DNA of 64,000 bases from Firmicutes bacterium UBA2116 (GTDB taxonomy: Bacteria > Bacillota > Clostridia > Tissierellales > Sedimentibacteraceae): NCBI GenBank assembly GCA_002331025.1, contig DCYG01000004.1, positions 18,319 to 82,318 of the forward strand, in the 5' to 3' direction. The notes under the pieces were generated by a model, which was not told the origin of the DNA, did no database searches, and saw nothing but the letters and a program-made list of their open reading frames with translations. The position numbers and the translations under genes are program-made. Positions 34,166 to 42,776 of the stretch are shown in pieces (position 1 is the stretch's first letter; each line of letters starts with the position of its first letter).

Positions 34166-34356
34166 ATTTTAACCTTCTTCATCAATTTTTTATTCCTTAT
34201 GAATTATAACATTACAATCGGCTAAATTCAATGATTTGTTTCTTCTTATTGGCAAATTGTGCTACTGCTTTAAAGTCGATTTTTGTTGAATAATTTACTA
34301 TTTTAATATAAAATATGTTTAACCTGTCTTCATCATATAATTAAGGGAGTGGTAAT

Positions 34357-34845
34357 TTGAAAAAAATTCTGATTTTTACAGTTGTACTGTTACTGACTTT
34401 AACACCGGTAATTTTTGCCGCAGCCGGAGATTCAAACGATCCTATAGTGGTATTGAGCTATTTAAATGATCGTATTAACAGTTTGATAAAGGATTATGGC
34501 TTGGAAGACGTTCAGACAATTAAGGAGAAGGTAGATAATCTAAGCACTGACGGTCCGTCAACAGGCCCAGGCACCACTGCAAGCTTAGAGGTTGTCGAAA
34601 TTAAAGATGGTGAAAGATTGATAGGAGGAGCAGGAACAGAGCTTATATTAAGAGGCGGAAAGGCCACTATTATCGGAAGTGAATTAGGCGGTCTTGCCAA
34701 TATTACTGTGGGCAAAGATTTTGTTTCAGGCATGGAAGCAGTTCCTAACAATCTGATGATAGTTCCGAGAGATGACGGCAGAGGTGTTTACACCGATACA
34801 TACGCTGTTTTCATGGTAAGAGGTACATACGAAGTTATAAAATAA
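34357..34845 (+). CDS. Secreted protein of unknown function
   Basis: 162 residues. Signal peptide MKKILIFTVVLLLTLTPVIFA then AAGDSNDPIVVLSYLNDRINSLI, a short helical region, a Gly/Pro/Ser/Thr linker (STDGPSTGPGTTAS, residues ~68-82) and a beta-rich C-terminal domain (LEVVEIKDGERLIGGAG, LILRGGKATI, VPRDDGRGVYTDTYAVFMVRG). The C-terminal arrangement recurs in secreted clostridial proteins of no known function. The TTG start at 34357 follows AAGGGAGTGG. The gene appears monocistronic. Confidence 0.75.
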   Translation: MKKILIFTVVLLLTLTPVIFAAAGDSNDPIVVLSYLNDRINSLIKDYGLEDVQTIKEKVDNLSTDGPSTGPGTTASLEVVEIKDGERLIGGAGTELILRGGKATIIGSELGGLANITVGKDFVSGMEAVPNNLMIVPRDDGRGVYTDTYAVFMVRGTYEVIK

Positions 34846-34923
34846 GATATAAGTGGTATCACTAAAAAAGCAGCTGGATGGACTCTCTCTGTTTTTTTTA
34901 TTTGTAAAATCAATAAATTAATA

Positions 34924-35027
34924 ATATAATAAATACAATTAAGGTAGCAAAGACATACGTCCTTGCTTGATCATGTATTTATTGTATCGGTGTGAAGCAA
35001 GACGATAAGCGTCTTGCATTTATGATA
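34924..35027 (+). repeat. Two-hairpin repeat element, copy 2
   Basis: Matches the minus-strand copy at 22515-22618. AATAAATAC/GTATTTATT encloses a GCAAAGAC/GTCCTTGC stem; the second stem is GCAAGACG/CGTCTTGC (34997-35017). Relative to copy 1 the sixth stem pair changes from C:G to A:T and the outer pair of the first stem from A:T to G:C, so pairing is kept. An extra palindrome, ATTTATGATATAT...ATATATCATAAAT, follows at about 35018-35047. Confidence 0.85.
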
Positions 35028-35116
35028 TATTATATATATCATAAATGCAAGCGAGCTTGCGCTGCGCTCGGCTCAGATATGATATAATATTAATAATACT
35101 TAAAGAGGATATAACT

Positions 35117-35503
35117 ATGATTACAATAGATGAAGTACAGGCAATATTGGATGAAATAGCTGCAGAATTTCCCTCCGAACTATATAAGGATCTGAACGGA
35201 GGTATAATTTTGCTGCCTCAAATTAAACTGCATAAAAGAAGTATTGATGATGATCTTTATGTTATGGGCGAATATCGCAACGAAAAGATTTCAGGAAGGT
35301 ACATCGTTGTATACTACGGCTCAGTGGAAAGGCTTTATGGCAATTATTCAAGAAACAGGCTGAAGAATATGCTCCGGTCAATTGTAAAGCATGAATTTGT
35401 TCACCATTTTGAATCATTGGCAGGAGAAAGGCAGCTTGAGATAGAAGACGAGCATCAATTACAAGGCTATCTCAGAGGTAAAAGGAAAAATAATGACAAA
35501 TAA
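35117..35503 (+). CDS. Small zincin-type metallopeptidase family protein
   Basis: 128 residues. The zinc motif KHEFVHHFESLAGE near residue 94 has the HExxHH pattern of the minimal Zincin_1 metallopeptidase family. Upstream is a beta region (GGIILLPQIKLHKR, YIVVYYGSVERLYG). No signal peptide, so probably cytoplasmic. Substrate unknown. ATG at 35117 follows AAAGAGGAT; a longer frame to 35045 would start inside the repeat element and is rejected. Confidence 0.78.
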   Translation: MITIDEVQAILDEIAAEFPSELYKDLNGGIILLPQIKLHKRSIDDDLYVMGEYRNEKISGRYIVVYYGSVERLYGNYSRNRLKNMLRSIVKHEFVHHFESLAGERQLEIEDEHQLQGYLRGKRKNNDK

Positions 35504-35652
35504 AATAATTCTTCATTTACACTTGAATAACAACTGACTATCTTCAATGGAGAATATTAACTACCTTATTTTAAAGCATATCTTGCATGTCGTCCATTGT
35601 CCATGATTTATCGATTTATAGAGACAGAAAATATATTACGTAAAGAAAGAGG

Positions 35653-35895
35653 GTGAAAATTATAATAAAATGGTTGCAGTTTTTCAGCGGCGGTGATTAT
35701 ATAGCAAAAGCAATGATACTTATAGTTCTTTTTATGCCGGTAATAGCATATGTCGTTTTTAATAGTAGCTACTTTCATCCCCTTAAATTGAAACGTATCA
35801 GATTTGCAATTTATTTTGCGGTAATATTAATATATTTATTTTTAGTTTATATGATAGGATATTATTTGCTTCAAACGCAGTTAAATAGACAATAA
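35653..35895 (+). CDS. Small two-helix membrane protein
   Basis: 80 residues with two hydrophobic segments (~18-35 and ~52-72) separated by a basic loop (HPLKLKRIRFA). The start is uncertain: a GTG at 35653 immediately follows AAAGAAAGAGG, too close for a standard spacing, and no in-frame ATG exists nearby. Not recognised as a known family. It stands alone with no visible operon partner. It could be a non-coding frame, although hydropathy and absence of stops favour a real gene. Confidence 0.45.
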   Translation: MKIIIKWLQFFSGGDYIAKAMILIVLFMPVIAYVVFNSSYFHPLKLKRIRFAIYFAVILIYLFLVYMIGYYLLQTQLNRQ

Positions 35896-36055
35896 AATTA
35901 TATTTTGTAAAGTTAACCGCCCAAGCGCAAAATTGGACGGTTAATGTAATTTAAACGTATAATTTGGAGCTAACCGTTTATTCGGCAGTTCCTTTTATTT
36001 GAGTAATTTATAACGTAATTAACTTACAAAGTCAACAGAAGCAGATAGATTTTTC

Positions 36056-36670
36056 CTACTTAGTTAAATTTTCGATGATTCTCACAAATTCCTCGGTGGC
36101 TGTGTATCCCTGAAGCCTTGTCTTGTTGTTTTTCTTGCTGAATTCATTAAAATATTTTTCCTTGATATATACTGTTTTTTCTTCAATATCATAATATAAG
36201 TCGAAATTATATTCATTTTCGTCCTTAATAAACAGTTTACGGTCTTCAACGATGAATTTTGCATCAACCCAATAATATCCGCTTTCCTTTAAAGGCAACT
36301 CCTTAACTCCATCTGCTGCATCAGATTTAATGAGATTGTCAAATAAACGCTTTACATCATTGGCTTTTTCTTTATCTTCAGTATTGGTTCCATCAATTAT
36401 ATTAAGCTGAATGATATTTTCATGCTGATTGGAATATCTGATACCATCGTTAGAATAAACACTGTAATCGACATCTGACACACTGTTAACCGAGCCGGAA
36501 ATTTGAATTATTTTTGAGTTTAATGCTTCTTCTACAACACCTATATAATCATTTTTCTTAAATAATTTAAACACCAAAGCAATCAAAACAACAAGTATTA
36601 AAAGCAATAAGAAAATACGTCCGTAATTAATTCTTTTCCTTTTTGAATACATATTTCGCCGTCTTGCCAT
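36056..36670 (-). CDS. Membrane-anchored protein of unknown function
   Basis: 204 residues. A very basic N-terminus (MARRRNMYSKRKRINYGR) precedes one membrane helix (~19-37) and an extracytoplasmic domain of beta strands and helices (SVYSNDGIRYSNQHENIIQ, FNLYYDIEEKTVYIKEKYF). The topology is type II. I do not recognise the family. It follows coaE by three bases in the polA-coaE operon; ATG at 36670 follows GGGTGGTGAGCT. Genes at this position in related genomes often encode wall or envelope functions, which is the only hint. Confidence 0.7.
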   Translation of the reverse strand: MARRRNMYSKRKRINYGRIFLLLLILVVLIALVFKLFKKNDYIGVVEEALNSKIIQISGSVNSVSDVDYSVYSNDGIRYSNQHENIIQLNIIDGTNTEDKEKANDVKRLFDNLIKSDAADGVKELPLKESGYYWVDAKFIVEDRKLFIKDENEYNFDLYYDIEEKTVYIKEKYFNEFSKKNNKTRLQGYTATEEFVRIIENLTK

Positions 36671-36673
36671 AGC

Positions 36674-37300
36674 TCACCACCCTATCCCTTTTATTTTAAG
36701 AAGCCCTTTTATTTTAATTCTAAGGTCCTCAATTGTACCTTCATTATCAATTACTTCATTTACCATTGATACCTTTTCATCAATAGGTATTTGCTTTTTT
36801 ATAATATTTAATACATCATCAGGATTTTTATTTTCTTGTATGGCTCTTTTTTTCAATCTTTCAATCTGAATTTCGGGACTTACATATATTAACCATATTT
36901 CATCAAATTTTAATTCATAGTACTTATTTTGCTTTATATTTTCCAATATTAAGGGGATGTCTAAAAATATTACTTCATCGTCATTTTCATTTATTGCTTT
37001 ATTAAGCTCCTCAAGCACGTATCTATGAACTATTTCATTTAAAATATGCAGCTTTTTATTATCATTAAAAACTATTTTCCCGAGCTTTTGTCTGTTTATT
37101 GTACAGTCTTCATTTAATATCTGCTTACCGAAAACTTCCGTAACCTGCTTATAAAGAGGACTGTTAACCCCATATCCTCCGTGGACTATTTTATCAGAAT
37201 CAATCACCTTAAAACCAAAGTTTTTTATTATACTGACTGCAGTTGATTTGCCTGTGCCGATACCTCCCGTAATTACTATAACCCTTTTACTTTGCTTCAT
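36674..37300 (-). CDS. coaE: Dephospho-CoA kinase
   Basis: Phosphorylates the 3'-hydroxyl of dephospho-CoA, the last step of CoA synthesis. The P-loop ITGGIGTGKSTAVSII is at residues ~9-24, then VIDSDKIVHG, FLDIPLILEN near residue 105 and the lid RLKKRAIQENKNPDD. The start is ATG at 37300, inside the 3' end of polA; the longer frame to 37354 would overlap polA without a ribosome site. 208 residues is standard. polA-coaE is a common pairing in Firmicutes. Confidence 0.94.
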   Translation of the reverse strand: MKQSKRVIVITGGIGTGKSTAVSIIKNFGFKVIDSDKIVHGGYGVNSPLYKQVTEVFGKQILNEDCTINRQKLGKIVFNDNKKLHILNEIVHRYVLEELNKAINENDDEVIFLDIPLILENIKQNKYYELKFDEIWLIYVSPEIQIERLKKRAIQENKNPDDVLNIIKKQIPIDEKVSMVNEVIDNEGTIEDLRIKIKGLLKIKGIGW

Positions 37301-40031
37301 ACCAGCTTCCGCCCACATTAATATCTGATTCGAGACGAACCTTGAAATTATCAACTACATTTTCCATTTCTTCTTTTATAATTACTTTAACTTCATTTAA
37401 TTCTTCCGTAACAGCTTCTACTATAAGTTCATCGTGAACCTGCAGTATAAGCCTTGATTTCATATTATTGTCTTTTAATTTTTTATAAACTCCAACCATT
37501 GCTGCCTTTATAATATCTGCAGCAGTACCCTGTACAGGAGTGTTGAGGGCTATTCTTTCACCGAATGAGCGGATATTAAAATTTCTTGATGATAATTCGG
37601 GAATATATCTTCTTCTGCCAAAATATGTTGTAACGTACCCGTCCTTTTTCCCGAATTCAACTATATCCTTCATATACTTATCTATATTTGAATAAAACGA
37701 AAGATAATTTTCTATATATTGCTTTGATTCTTTTCTCGGTATATTCAAATCCCTGCTCAATCCAAAGTCACTGATTCCGTATACTATGCCGAAATTAACC
37801 GCCTTTGCTCTGCTTCGCATTATAGGGGTAACATCCTCAATGTCTACATGGAAAACCTGTGAAGCGGTCTTAGTGTGTATATCTTCATGATTCAGAAATG
37901 CATCTATCAGATTTTGCTCGTTTGCAAGATGGGCCAAAACTCTCAATTCAATCTGGGAATAGTCTGCATCACAAAGCACATAGCCCTCCTCTGCAACGAA
38001 TGCCTTTCTGAGCTCTCTTCCTTCATTCGTCCTGGTGGGTATATTTTGGAGATTTGGCTCAGTGCTTGAAATTCTGCCTGTGGCAGCAATTGTTTGATTG
38101 AATACCGAATGAACTCTTCCCGTCTTTGCATCTATTACATTTTTCAACCCTTCAGCATATGTAGAGTTCAGCTTAACCATTTGCCTGTATTCAACTATTG
38201 ACCCGACTATTTCATGCTCGGATTTAAGCCTGTCAAGCACCTCCGCATCTGTCGATACACCCGTCTTTGTTTTCTTTATAACCGGAAGACCTAATTTTTC
38301 AAACAATATAACGGCAAGCTGCTTAGGAGAATTTATATTGAATTTTTCTCCTGCCATTTCGTATATTTCTTTTTCTAAATACTGTATCTTCTCATTGAAA
38401 TGTGTTCCTAAGGATTCTAAAACTTTTAAATCAAGCTTGAAGCCCACATATTCCATATAGCCCAAAACTTCAATCAGAGGAAGCTCAATGTTCTCATACA
38501 GCTCATTCATTTGAAGCTCTTTTATTTCTGTTTTCATTAAGCTTTCACACCTAGTTACGGTGCTTAAATAATTATATATATATTCTTTCTTTTTATCCAA
38601 GTTCAATTCTTTAAATGATATTTTTGACCTTCCGGTTCCCAATATATCATTTTCGGATAACAATTCTTCCTTCAAATATTCATAGGCAATTTTGTCTATT
38701 GCATATGAGCTGTCAGAAGGATTCAACAGATATTTTCCTATTTCGGAATCAAATGAAATACAATTTAATTCTATTTTCTGTTTCATTAAATAAATAACTT
38801 CATTTTTAAGACTGTGACCAATTACGGATATTTCATCGCTTTCAAAAATATCTTTAAAACTGCTCAATAATTTTTCTTCACTTATTTTATCTGAATCTAT
38901 ATAATAAATTTCTGTGCCGTCAGAAATTCCAAGAGCTATAAGCTTGCTGTACAAAGCCCTGTCACTATCCAGCAGAAATTTTATTGCTGCTTTTTTACTT
39001 TTGTTTATATTATTTACTATATTTTTTATATCGTCTTCAGCTTCTATATAATTAATTCTTACAGAATTTTTATTGACAATTACGTCACTGTTTTTATTAG
39101 TAATTGTATCGCTTTTATCATCACCATTATCGAATAGGGACATCTGAGTTTCTGTTGCACTTTGAACTTTTTCTTCAGCTATTCTTTTCTTGAATGTTCT
39201 GAATTCAAGCTCGTCATATAAATCAGACAACTTTTTGTAATCAGGTTCCATAACCTTGTATTCGTCAAGGTTAAAATCAACTGGAATATCGGTTATAATG
39301 GTTGCAAGCGTCTGGCTCATATATGCCTGCATTTTGTCATTTTCAAGTTTTTCTTTCAATTTTCCTTTTATATTGTCAATATTTTCATACAGATTATCTA
39401 AATTATTATACTCCTGAATGAGCTTAAGTGCGGTTTTTTCACCGACTCCCGAAACTCCCGGAATGTTATCCGACTGATCCCCCATCAATGCTTTTAAATC
39501 TATAAACTGTAAGGGCGTTATTCCATACTGGTTATTCATTTCTTCAACATTCATTTCCTCAGTATTTGTAACACCTTTTTTAGTTAAAATAACTTTAATG
39601 TTTTCGTCTATAAGCTGCAAATAATCCTTGTCGCTTGTAACTAAGTAAATTTCATCCACCAATTCCTTGGCTGCATTTGCAAACGTACCTGCGACGTCAT
39701 CAGCTTCAAATCCGTCTATTTCCACACATTTTATATTATGAATATCCAATACGTCTCTTATAAGCTGAAACTGTTCTACCAATTCATCCGGTGCTTTTGC
39801 TCTCGTTGCTTTGTATTCCTTGTATTGCTCATGTCTGAATGAAGGCTTCTTCGGATCAAAGGCAACACATATATACTCAGGAGAATATGTATCTAAAAGT
39901 TTATACAACATGCTCAAAAATCCGTATACTGCATTTGTATATTGTCCTTTTTTTGTTTTCAATGGAGGCATAGCATAAAAAGCCCTAAACAATAAGCTGT
40001 TGCCGTCCAATATCATAATTTTATCATTCAT
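37287..40031 (-). CDS. polA: DNA polymerase I
   Basis: 914 residues from ATG at 40031 (GAGGAGATAAC). It has three regions: an N-terminal 5'-3' exonuclease (MILDGNSLLFRAFYA; DGFEADDVAGT; LMGDQSDNIPGVSGVGEKTA), a degenerate 3'-5' exonuclease fold (~325-510) and the polymerase. Polymerase motifs A (CDADYSQIELRVLAHL), B (RSRAKAVNFGIVYG) and C (LQVHDELIVE) are intact. In the middle domain the motif normally reading DTET is replaced by AIKFLLDSDRA, so proofreading is probably lost, as in many Gram-positive enzymes. It acts in Okazaki-fragment processing and repair. coaE overlaps its 3' end. Confidence 0.96.
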   Translation of the reverse strand: MNDKIMILDGNSLLFRAFYAMPPLKTKKGQYTNAVYGFLSMLYKLLDTYSPEYICVAFDPKKPSFRHEQYKEYKATRAKAPDELVEQFQLIRDVLDIHNIKCVEIDGFEADDVAGTFANAAKELVDEIYLVTSDKDYLQLIDENIKVILTKKGVTNTEEMNVEEMNNQYGITPLQFIDLKALMGDQSDNIPGVSGVGEKTALKLIQEYNNLDNLYENIDNIKGKLKEKLENDKMQAYMSQTLATIITDIPVDFNLDEYKVMEPDYKKLSDLYDELEFRTFKKRIAEEKVQSATETQMSLFDNGDDKSDTITNKNSDVIVNKNSVRINYIEAEDDIKNIVNNINKSKKAAIKFLLDSDRALYSKLIALGISDGTEIYYIDSDKISEEKLLSSFKDIFESDEISVIGHSLKNEVIYLMKQKIELNCISFDSEIGKYLLNPSDSSYAIDKIAYEYLKEELLSENDILGTGRSKISFKELNLDKKKEYIYNYLSTVTRCESLMKTEIKELQMNELYENIELPLIEVLGYMEYVGFKLDLKVLESLGTHFNEKIQYLEKEIYEMAGEKFNINSPKQLAVILFEKLGLPVIKKTKTGVSTDAEVLDRLKSEHEIVGSIVEYRQMVKLNSTYAEGLKNVIDAKTGRVHSVFNQTIAATGRISSTEPNLQNIPTRTNEGRELRKAFVAEEGYVLCDADYSQIELRVLAHLANEQNLIDAFLNHEDIHTKTASQVFHVDIEDVTPIMRSRAKAVNFGIVYGISDFGLSRDLNIPRKESKQYIENYLSFYSNIDKYMKDIVEFGKKDGYVTTYFGRRRYIPELSSRNFNIRSFGERIALNTPVQGTAADIIKAAMVGVYKKLKDNNMKSRLILQVHDELIVEAVTEELNEVKVIIKEEMENVVDNFKVRLESDINVGGSWYEAK

Positions 40032-40184
40032 GTTATCTCCTCGTATCAATATTAAAGTTCTTATTCTTTTAATTATAACAATTTATTACAATCGGGTAAA
40101 GTTATATTTTTATAAATTAAAGCAGTAACCGACTTAAGGTATGTTCATATAATAACATAAACAATACTTTAAGGAGGTTTAAAT

Positions 40185-40292
40185 ATGGGTTGCAACAGAG
40201 ATAGAGTTGGCGGAGCAAGCGGATCTAATTTACTATTTTTCTTCTTATTGTTAGTAATTTTATTCCAATTTTGCGAAGACGGATACCGTTAG
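40185..40292 (+). CDS. 35-residue membrane peptide
   Basis: MGCNRDRVGGASGSNLLFFF at the N-terminus, then a hydrophobic helix to about residue 28, and CEDGYR at the C-terminus. A strong site (AAGGAGGTTTAAAT) precedes ATG at 40185. A TATAAT box lies at 40148-40153, although its -35 region is poor. A perfect terminator follows. The layout (Gly/Ser-rich start, single hydrophobic helix, charged end, own promoter and terminator) resembles the small sporulation-associated YjcZ-type peptides, but the sequence is not clearly homologous. Two cysteines bracket the membrane helix. Confidence 0.7.
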   Translation: MGCNRDRVGGASGSNLLFFFLLLVILFQFCEDGYR

Positions 40293-40306
40293 TTGAAATA
40301 AAAAAG

Positions 40307-40332
40307 GGTCTGGAAAATTCCAGACCTTATTT
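40307..40332 (+). terminator. Terminator of the small peptide gene
   Basis: GGTCTGGAA/TTCCAGACC (9-bp stem, loop AA) followed by TTATTTTG, 15 bases after the stop codon. It may also stop hut transcripts on the other strand, which has an opposing A-run. Confidence 0.8.
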
Positions 40333-40344
40333 TGTGTCGGTCGC

Positions 40345-40782
40345 TTATATTGGCTGTATTCCCATGCCTATTGCTTCATGTTCAAAACCTTTTCTCGGAG
40401 AACCGATTTGTCCGTAAAGAACAACAGCTATCCAATTTCCGCTGCTTGGTTCATCTTCTACTAAGGTACCTCTTACAATCGCAAATGTAAGACCTGCACT
40501 TCTTAAAAACTCGCCAAGCATAACCTGACCTCTGCAATATCCGCTTAAAGCTTCAATAATAGCATGGTAAAGAGCATGTTCTTCATGATAATTTTCTCTT
40601 ATTATATCCTCTCTCAAAGCGGCCGTTTCAATGGCAGCTATAATTTTCTTCGAATCCATTGAACCCGCCTGCCCGCGATAAATTATATAATTTTTGTTTT
40701 CATAATATTTTTGCAAATTTTCAATATCACCGTCTCCCAGAGCAAGCAATACTGCAATTTTGCCTATTCCTCTCTTTTCCAT
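40345..40782 (-). CDS. hutP: HutP-family RNA-binding antiterminator
   Basis: HutP binds L-histidine and Mg2+ and then the hut leader RNA, preventing termination ahead of the histidine-utilisation genes. 145 residues against 148-151 in Bacilli. Visible features are RGQAGSMDSKKIIAAIETAAL, the metal and histidine-binding YHEEHALYHAIIEAL segment, and the conserved C-terminus WIAVVLYGQIGSPRKGFEHEAIGMGI. In B. subtilis hutP is the first gene of its operon; here it is the last. A fragment shared with the TCGCTTATA repeat overlaps the stop codon. Confidence 0.9.
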   Translation of the reverse strand: MEKRGIGKIAVLLALGDGDIENLQKYYENKNYIIYRGQAGSMDSKKIIAAIETAALREDIIRENYHEEHALYHAIIEALSGYCRGQVMLGEFLRSAGLTFAIVRGTLVEDEPSSGNWIAVVLYGQIGSPRKGFEHEAIGMGIQPI

Positions 40783-40802
40783 AAACAGCTCCGCTATTTT
40801 CC

Positions 40803-41417
40803 TTAAAATGGTGAATAATTTAATATTTTTTTCTCATATTCGCACGCTTTTTCTTTAAGTTCACCTGTTAAGGTTCTGTATTTGGTTACAAAATCAACAT
40901 CAGTTATATAGTCTAAATTAATTTGTACATTCAGTATACCTGCAAGCACCGCGGTTCTTGCAAGCATTGCCGAAATCAAACCGTCAGTTATCGCATTCGA
41001 GTTTCCGTTTTTAACAGCAATTTCTGTCAAAGGGAATATTTCATATGCTGTTTCAGCGATTTCAAATGGTACAATTGCCGCACCCTTTGAATATTCTTCA
41101 ATAGCTTTTGATCTGAGCTGCTTTTCTTCTTCTGTTTCTTTAGGCATTTTATATGCTTCCATAACCCTATTATAAGCATTGCTGTCTTTCTCAATATAAT
41201 CCAACAGCTTATTTCTCAATACAGCTGTTTTTTCAATTATTGAGTTCATTTCTTCTTCAAATTGAATGTATTTCTTTTTACCTAAGGTTAAATTTGCTAC
41301 CATTTCCGCTAATGCGGCACTTAATGTTCCGCACACTGCGGCCACACTTCCACCGCCGGGTACAGGTGAATTAGAGGCAAGTTTTTCGGTAAAATCATTT
41401 AATGTAAGGTCTCTCAT
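40803..41417 (-). CDS. Formimidoyl-THF cyclodeaminase / FchA-type protein
   Basis: Releases ammonia from 5-formimidoyl-tetrahydrofolate to give methenyl-THF, the step after the formimidoyltransferase; FchA relatives hydrolyse methenyl-THF. 204 residues. Signatures: NSPVPGGGSVAAVCGTLSAALAEMVANLT, DSNAYNRVMEAYKMPKET and GNSNAITDGLISAMLARTAVL. In mammals this domain is fused to the transferase, whereas here the two are separate. Its start lies inside the 3' end of hutI, showing coupling. Confidence 0.9.
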   Translation of the reverse strand: MRDLTLNDFTEKLASNSPVPGGGSVAAVCGTLSAALAEMVANLTLGKKKYIQFEEEMNSIIEKTAVLRNKLLDYIEKDSNAYNRVMEAYKMPKETEEEKQLRSKAIEEYSKGAAIVPFEIAETAYEIFPLTEIAVKNGNSNAITDGLISAMLARTAVLAGILNVQINLDYITDVDFVTKYRTLTGELKEKACEYEKKILNYSPF

Positions 41418-42660
41418 TTTTTTCTCCTATTATTTTTCCGTTTTTTATTACTGTTTCAACTATATTAACAGCCGCATGATAAGGAAGGAAATGTATTGAA
41501 GGATATTCTAATATTATAATATCCGCTTTTTTCCCTGCTTCTATACTGCCTGTAGTACTGCTGCGATTAACAGCTGCTGCCGCATTTACCGTTAAAGCTG
41601 TTATTATCTCTTCCACAGACATTTTCATATGTAAAGCTGCAAGTGCTATTACCAATGGTACAGAATTTGTAAAGCAGCTCCCTGGATTAAAATCTGTTGC
41701 CAAAGCTACAGCGCACCCTGAATCAATCATTTCTCTTGCTCTCGCATACTCTTCCTTCAGACAAAATGCCGTAGCAGGAAGCAGGGTTGCAACCGTATCT
41801 GATTCTGAAAGCATTTTTATACCTTTATCCGATGCCTGAAGCAGATGGTCCGCAGACGCACAACCTAATTCAACGGCTAACTCGGTTCCGCCTAATTGCA
41901 CAATTTCATCAGCGTGTATCTTCAAATTCAATCCCATTTTTTTTGCTTCGGATAAAAATTTCCTTGACTGCTCAACGGTAAATACATTTTTTTCACAAAA
42001 TATATCGGCAAATTCAGCTAAATTTTCACTGACTACGTCTTTCATTACATCAATCATATAATCAATAAACTCATCTTCCTTGCCCTTATACTCCGGCAAA
42101 ACGCTGTGAGGTCCTAAAAATGTAGGCACTACGTCAACCTCATGTATCTCATTCAACTCCCTCATGGCTTGAAGCTGCCTAATTTCCGTTTCCCTGTCCA
42201 AGCCATATCCGCTCTTACCTTCAACTGTTGTGACACCCATTGCGATTAATTTGTCTAATCTCTTTTTACCTGTTTCAATAAATTCATCTAAAGAAGTGTT
42301 TCGTGTAGCCCTGACCGAGCTGGTAATACCTCCGCCGCGTTCCATAATGGACATATAACTGTCACCCTTTAACCTCCACGAAAATTCATCAGCCCTGTAG
42401 CCTCCGAATACAAGATGTGTGTGTGAATCAACAAATCCCGGCAGCACTGCCTTACCGTCTGCTTCTATTACTCTATATTCGTTCTCATCATATTTTTTTA
42501 GTATATCATCTGTCGATCCTACATCAATAATTATATCATCTTCTATTACAACACATCCGTTTTTAATCATACCGATATCAGACATTTCCTTGCCGTGTTT
42601 CGGTGCTTTACCTTTACAGGTAACAAGCTCAGATGCATTTTTAATAATAATTTTACTCAT
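41395..42660 (-). CDS. hutI: Imidazolonepropionase
   Basis: Opens the ring of imidazolonepropionate to N-formimidoyl-L-glutamate, the third step of histidine degradation. Amidohydrolase fold with metal ligands in GFVDSHTHLVFGG (near residue 78), KIHADEI (near 248) and ALATDFNPGSC (near 323). Length 421 residues fits. ATG at 42660 follows AAAGGAGGAACGG. It lies after the ftcD gene, separated by a hairpin repeat element of about 110 bases. Confidence 0.95.
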   Translation of the reverse strand: MSKIIIKNASELVTCKGKAPKHGKEMSDIGMIKNGCVVIEDDIIIDVGSTDDILKKYDENEYRVIEADGKAVLPGFVDSHTHLVFGGYRADEFSWRLKGDSYMSIMERGGGITSSVRATRNTSLDEFIETGKKRLDKLIAMGVTTVEGKSGYGLDRETEIRQLQAMRELNEIHEVDVVPTFLGPHSVLPEYKGKEDEFIDYMIDVMKDVVSENLAEFADIFCEKNVFTVEQSRKFLSEAKKMGLNLKIHADEIVQLGGTELAVELGCASADHLLQASDKGIKMLSESDTVATLLPATAFCLKEEYARAREMIDSGCAVALATDFNPGSCFTNSVPLVIALAALHMKMSVEEIITALTVNAAAAVNRSSTTGSIEAGKKADIIILEYPSIHFLPYHAAVNIVETVIKNGKIIGEKNERPYIK

Positions 42661-42681
42661 CCGTTCCTCCTTTTCTTAATT

Positions 42682-42735
42682 AGGGACATTCCTCTTACCC
42701 CCAAGACTTTCCCTTATATAAAGAGGCGTGTCCCA
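42682..42735. repeat. GGGACATTCCT hairpin repeat, unit C
   Basis: AGGGACATTCCTCTT pairs with AAAGAGGCGTGTCCC around a loop with AAGACTTTCC. It lies between hutI and the transferase gene. A shorter degenerate copy (GACGACATTCCTCAT ... AAAGACTTGC) follows at about 42744-42780 and runs into the stop region of the transferase gene. Confidence 0.75.
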
Positions 42736-42776
42736 TTTCCTCTGACGACATTCCTCATATCCTCAAAGACTTGCTC

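Noticed and set aside
36674..37354. Longer coaE start
   Set aside because: The extra codons would lie inside polA with no ribosome site; the P-loop spacing fits ATG at 37300.
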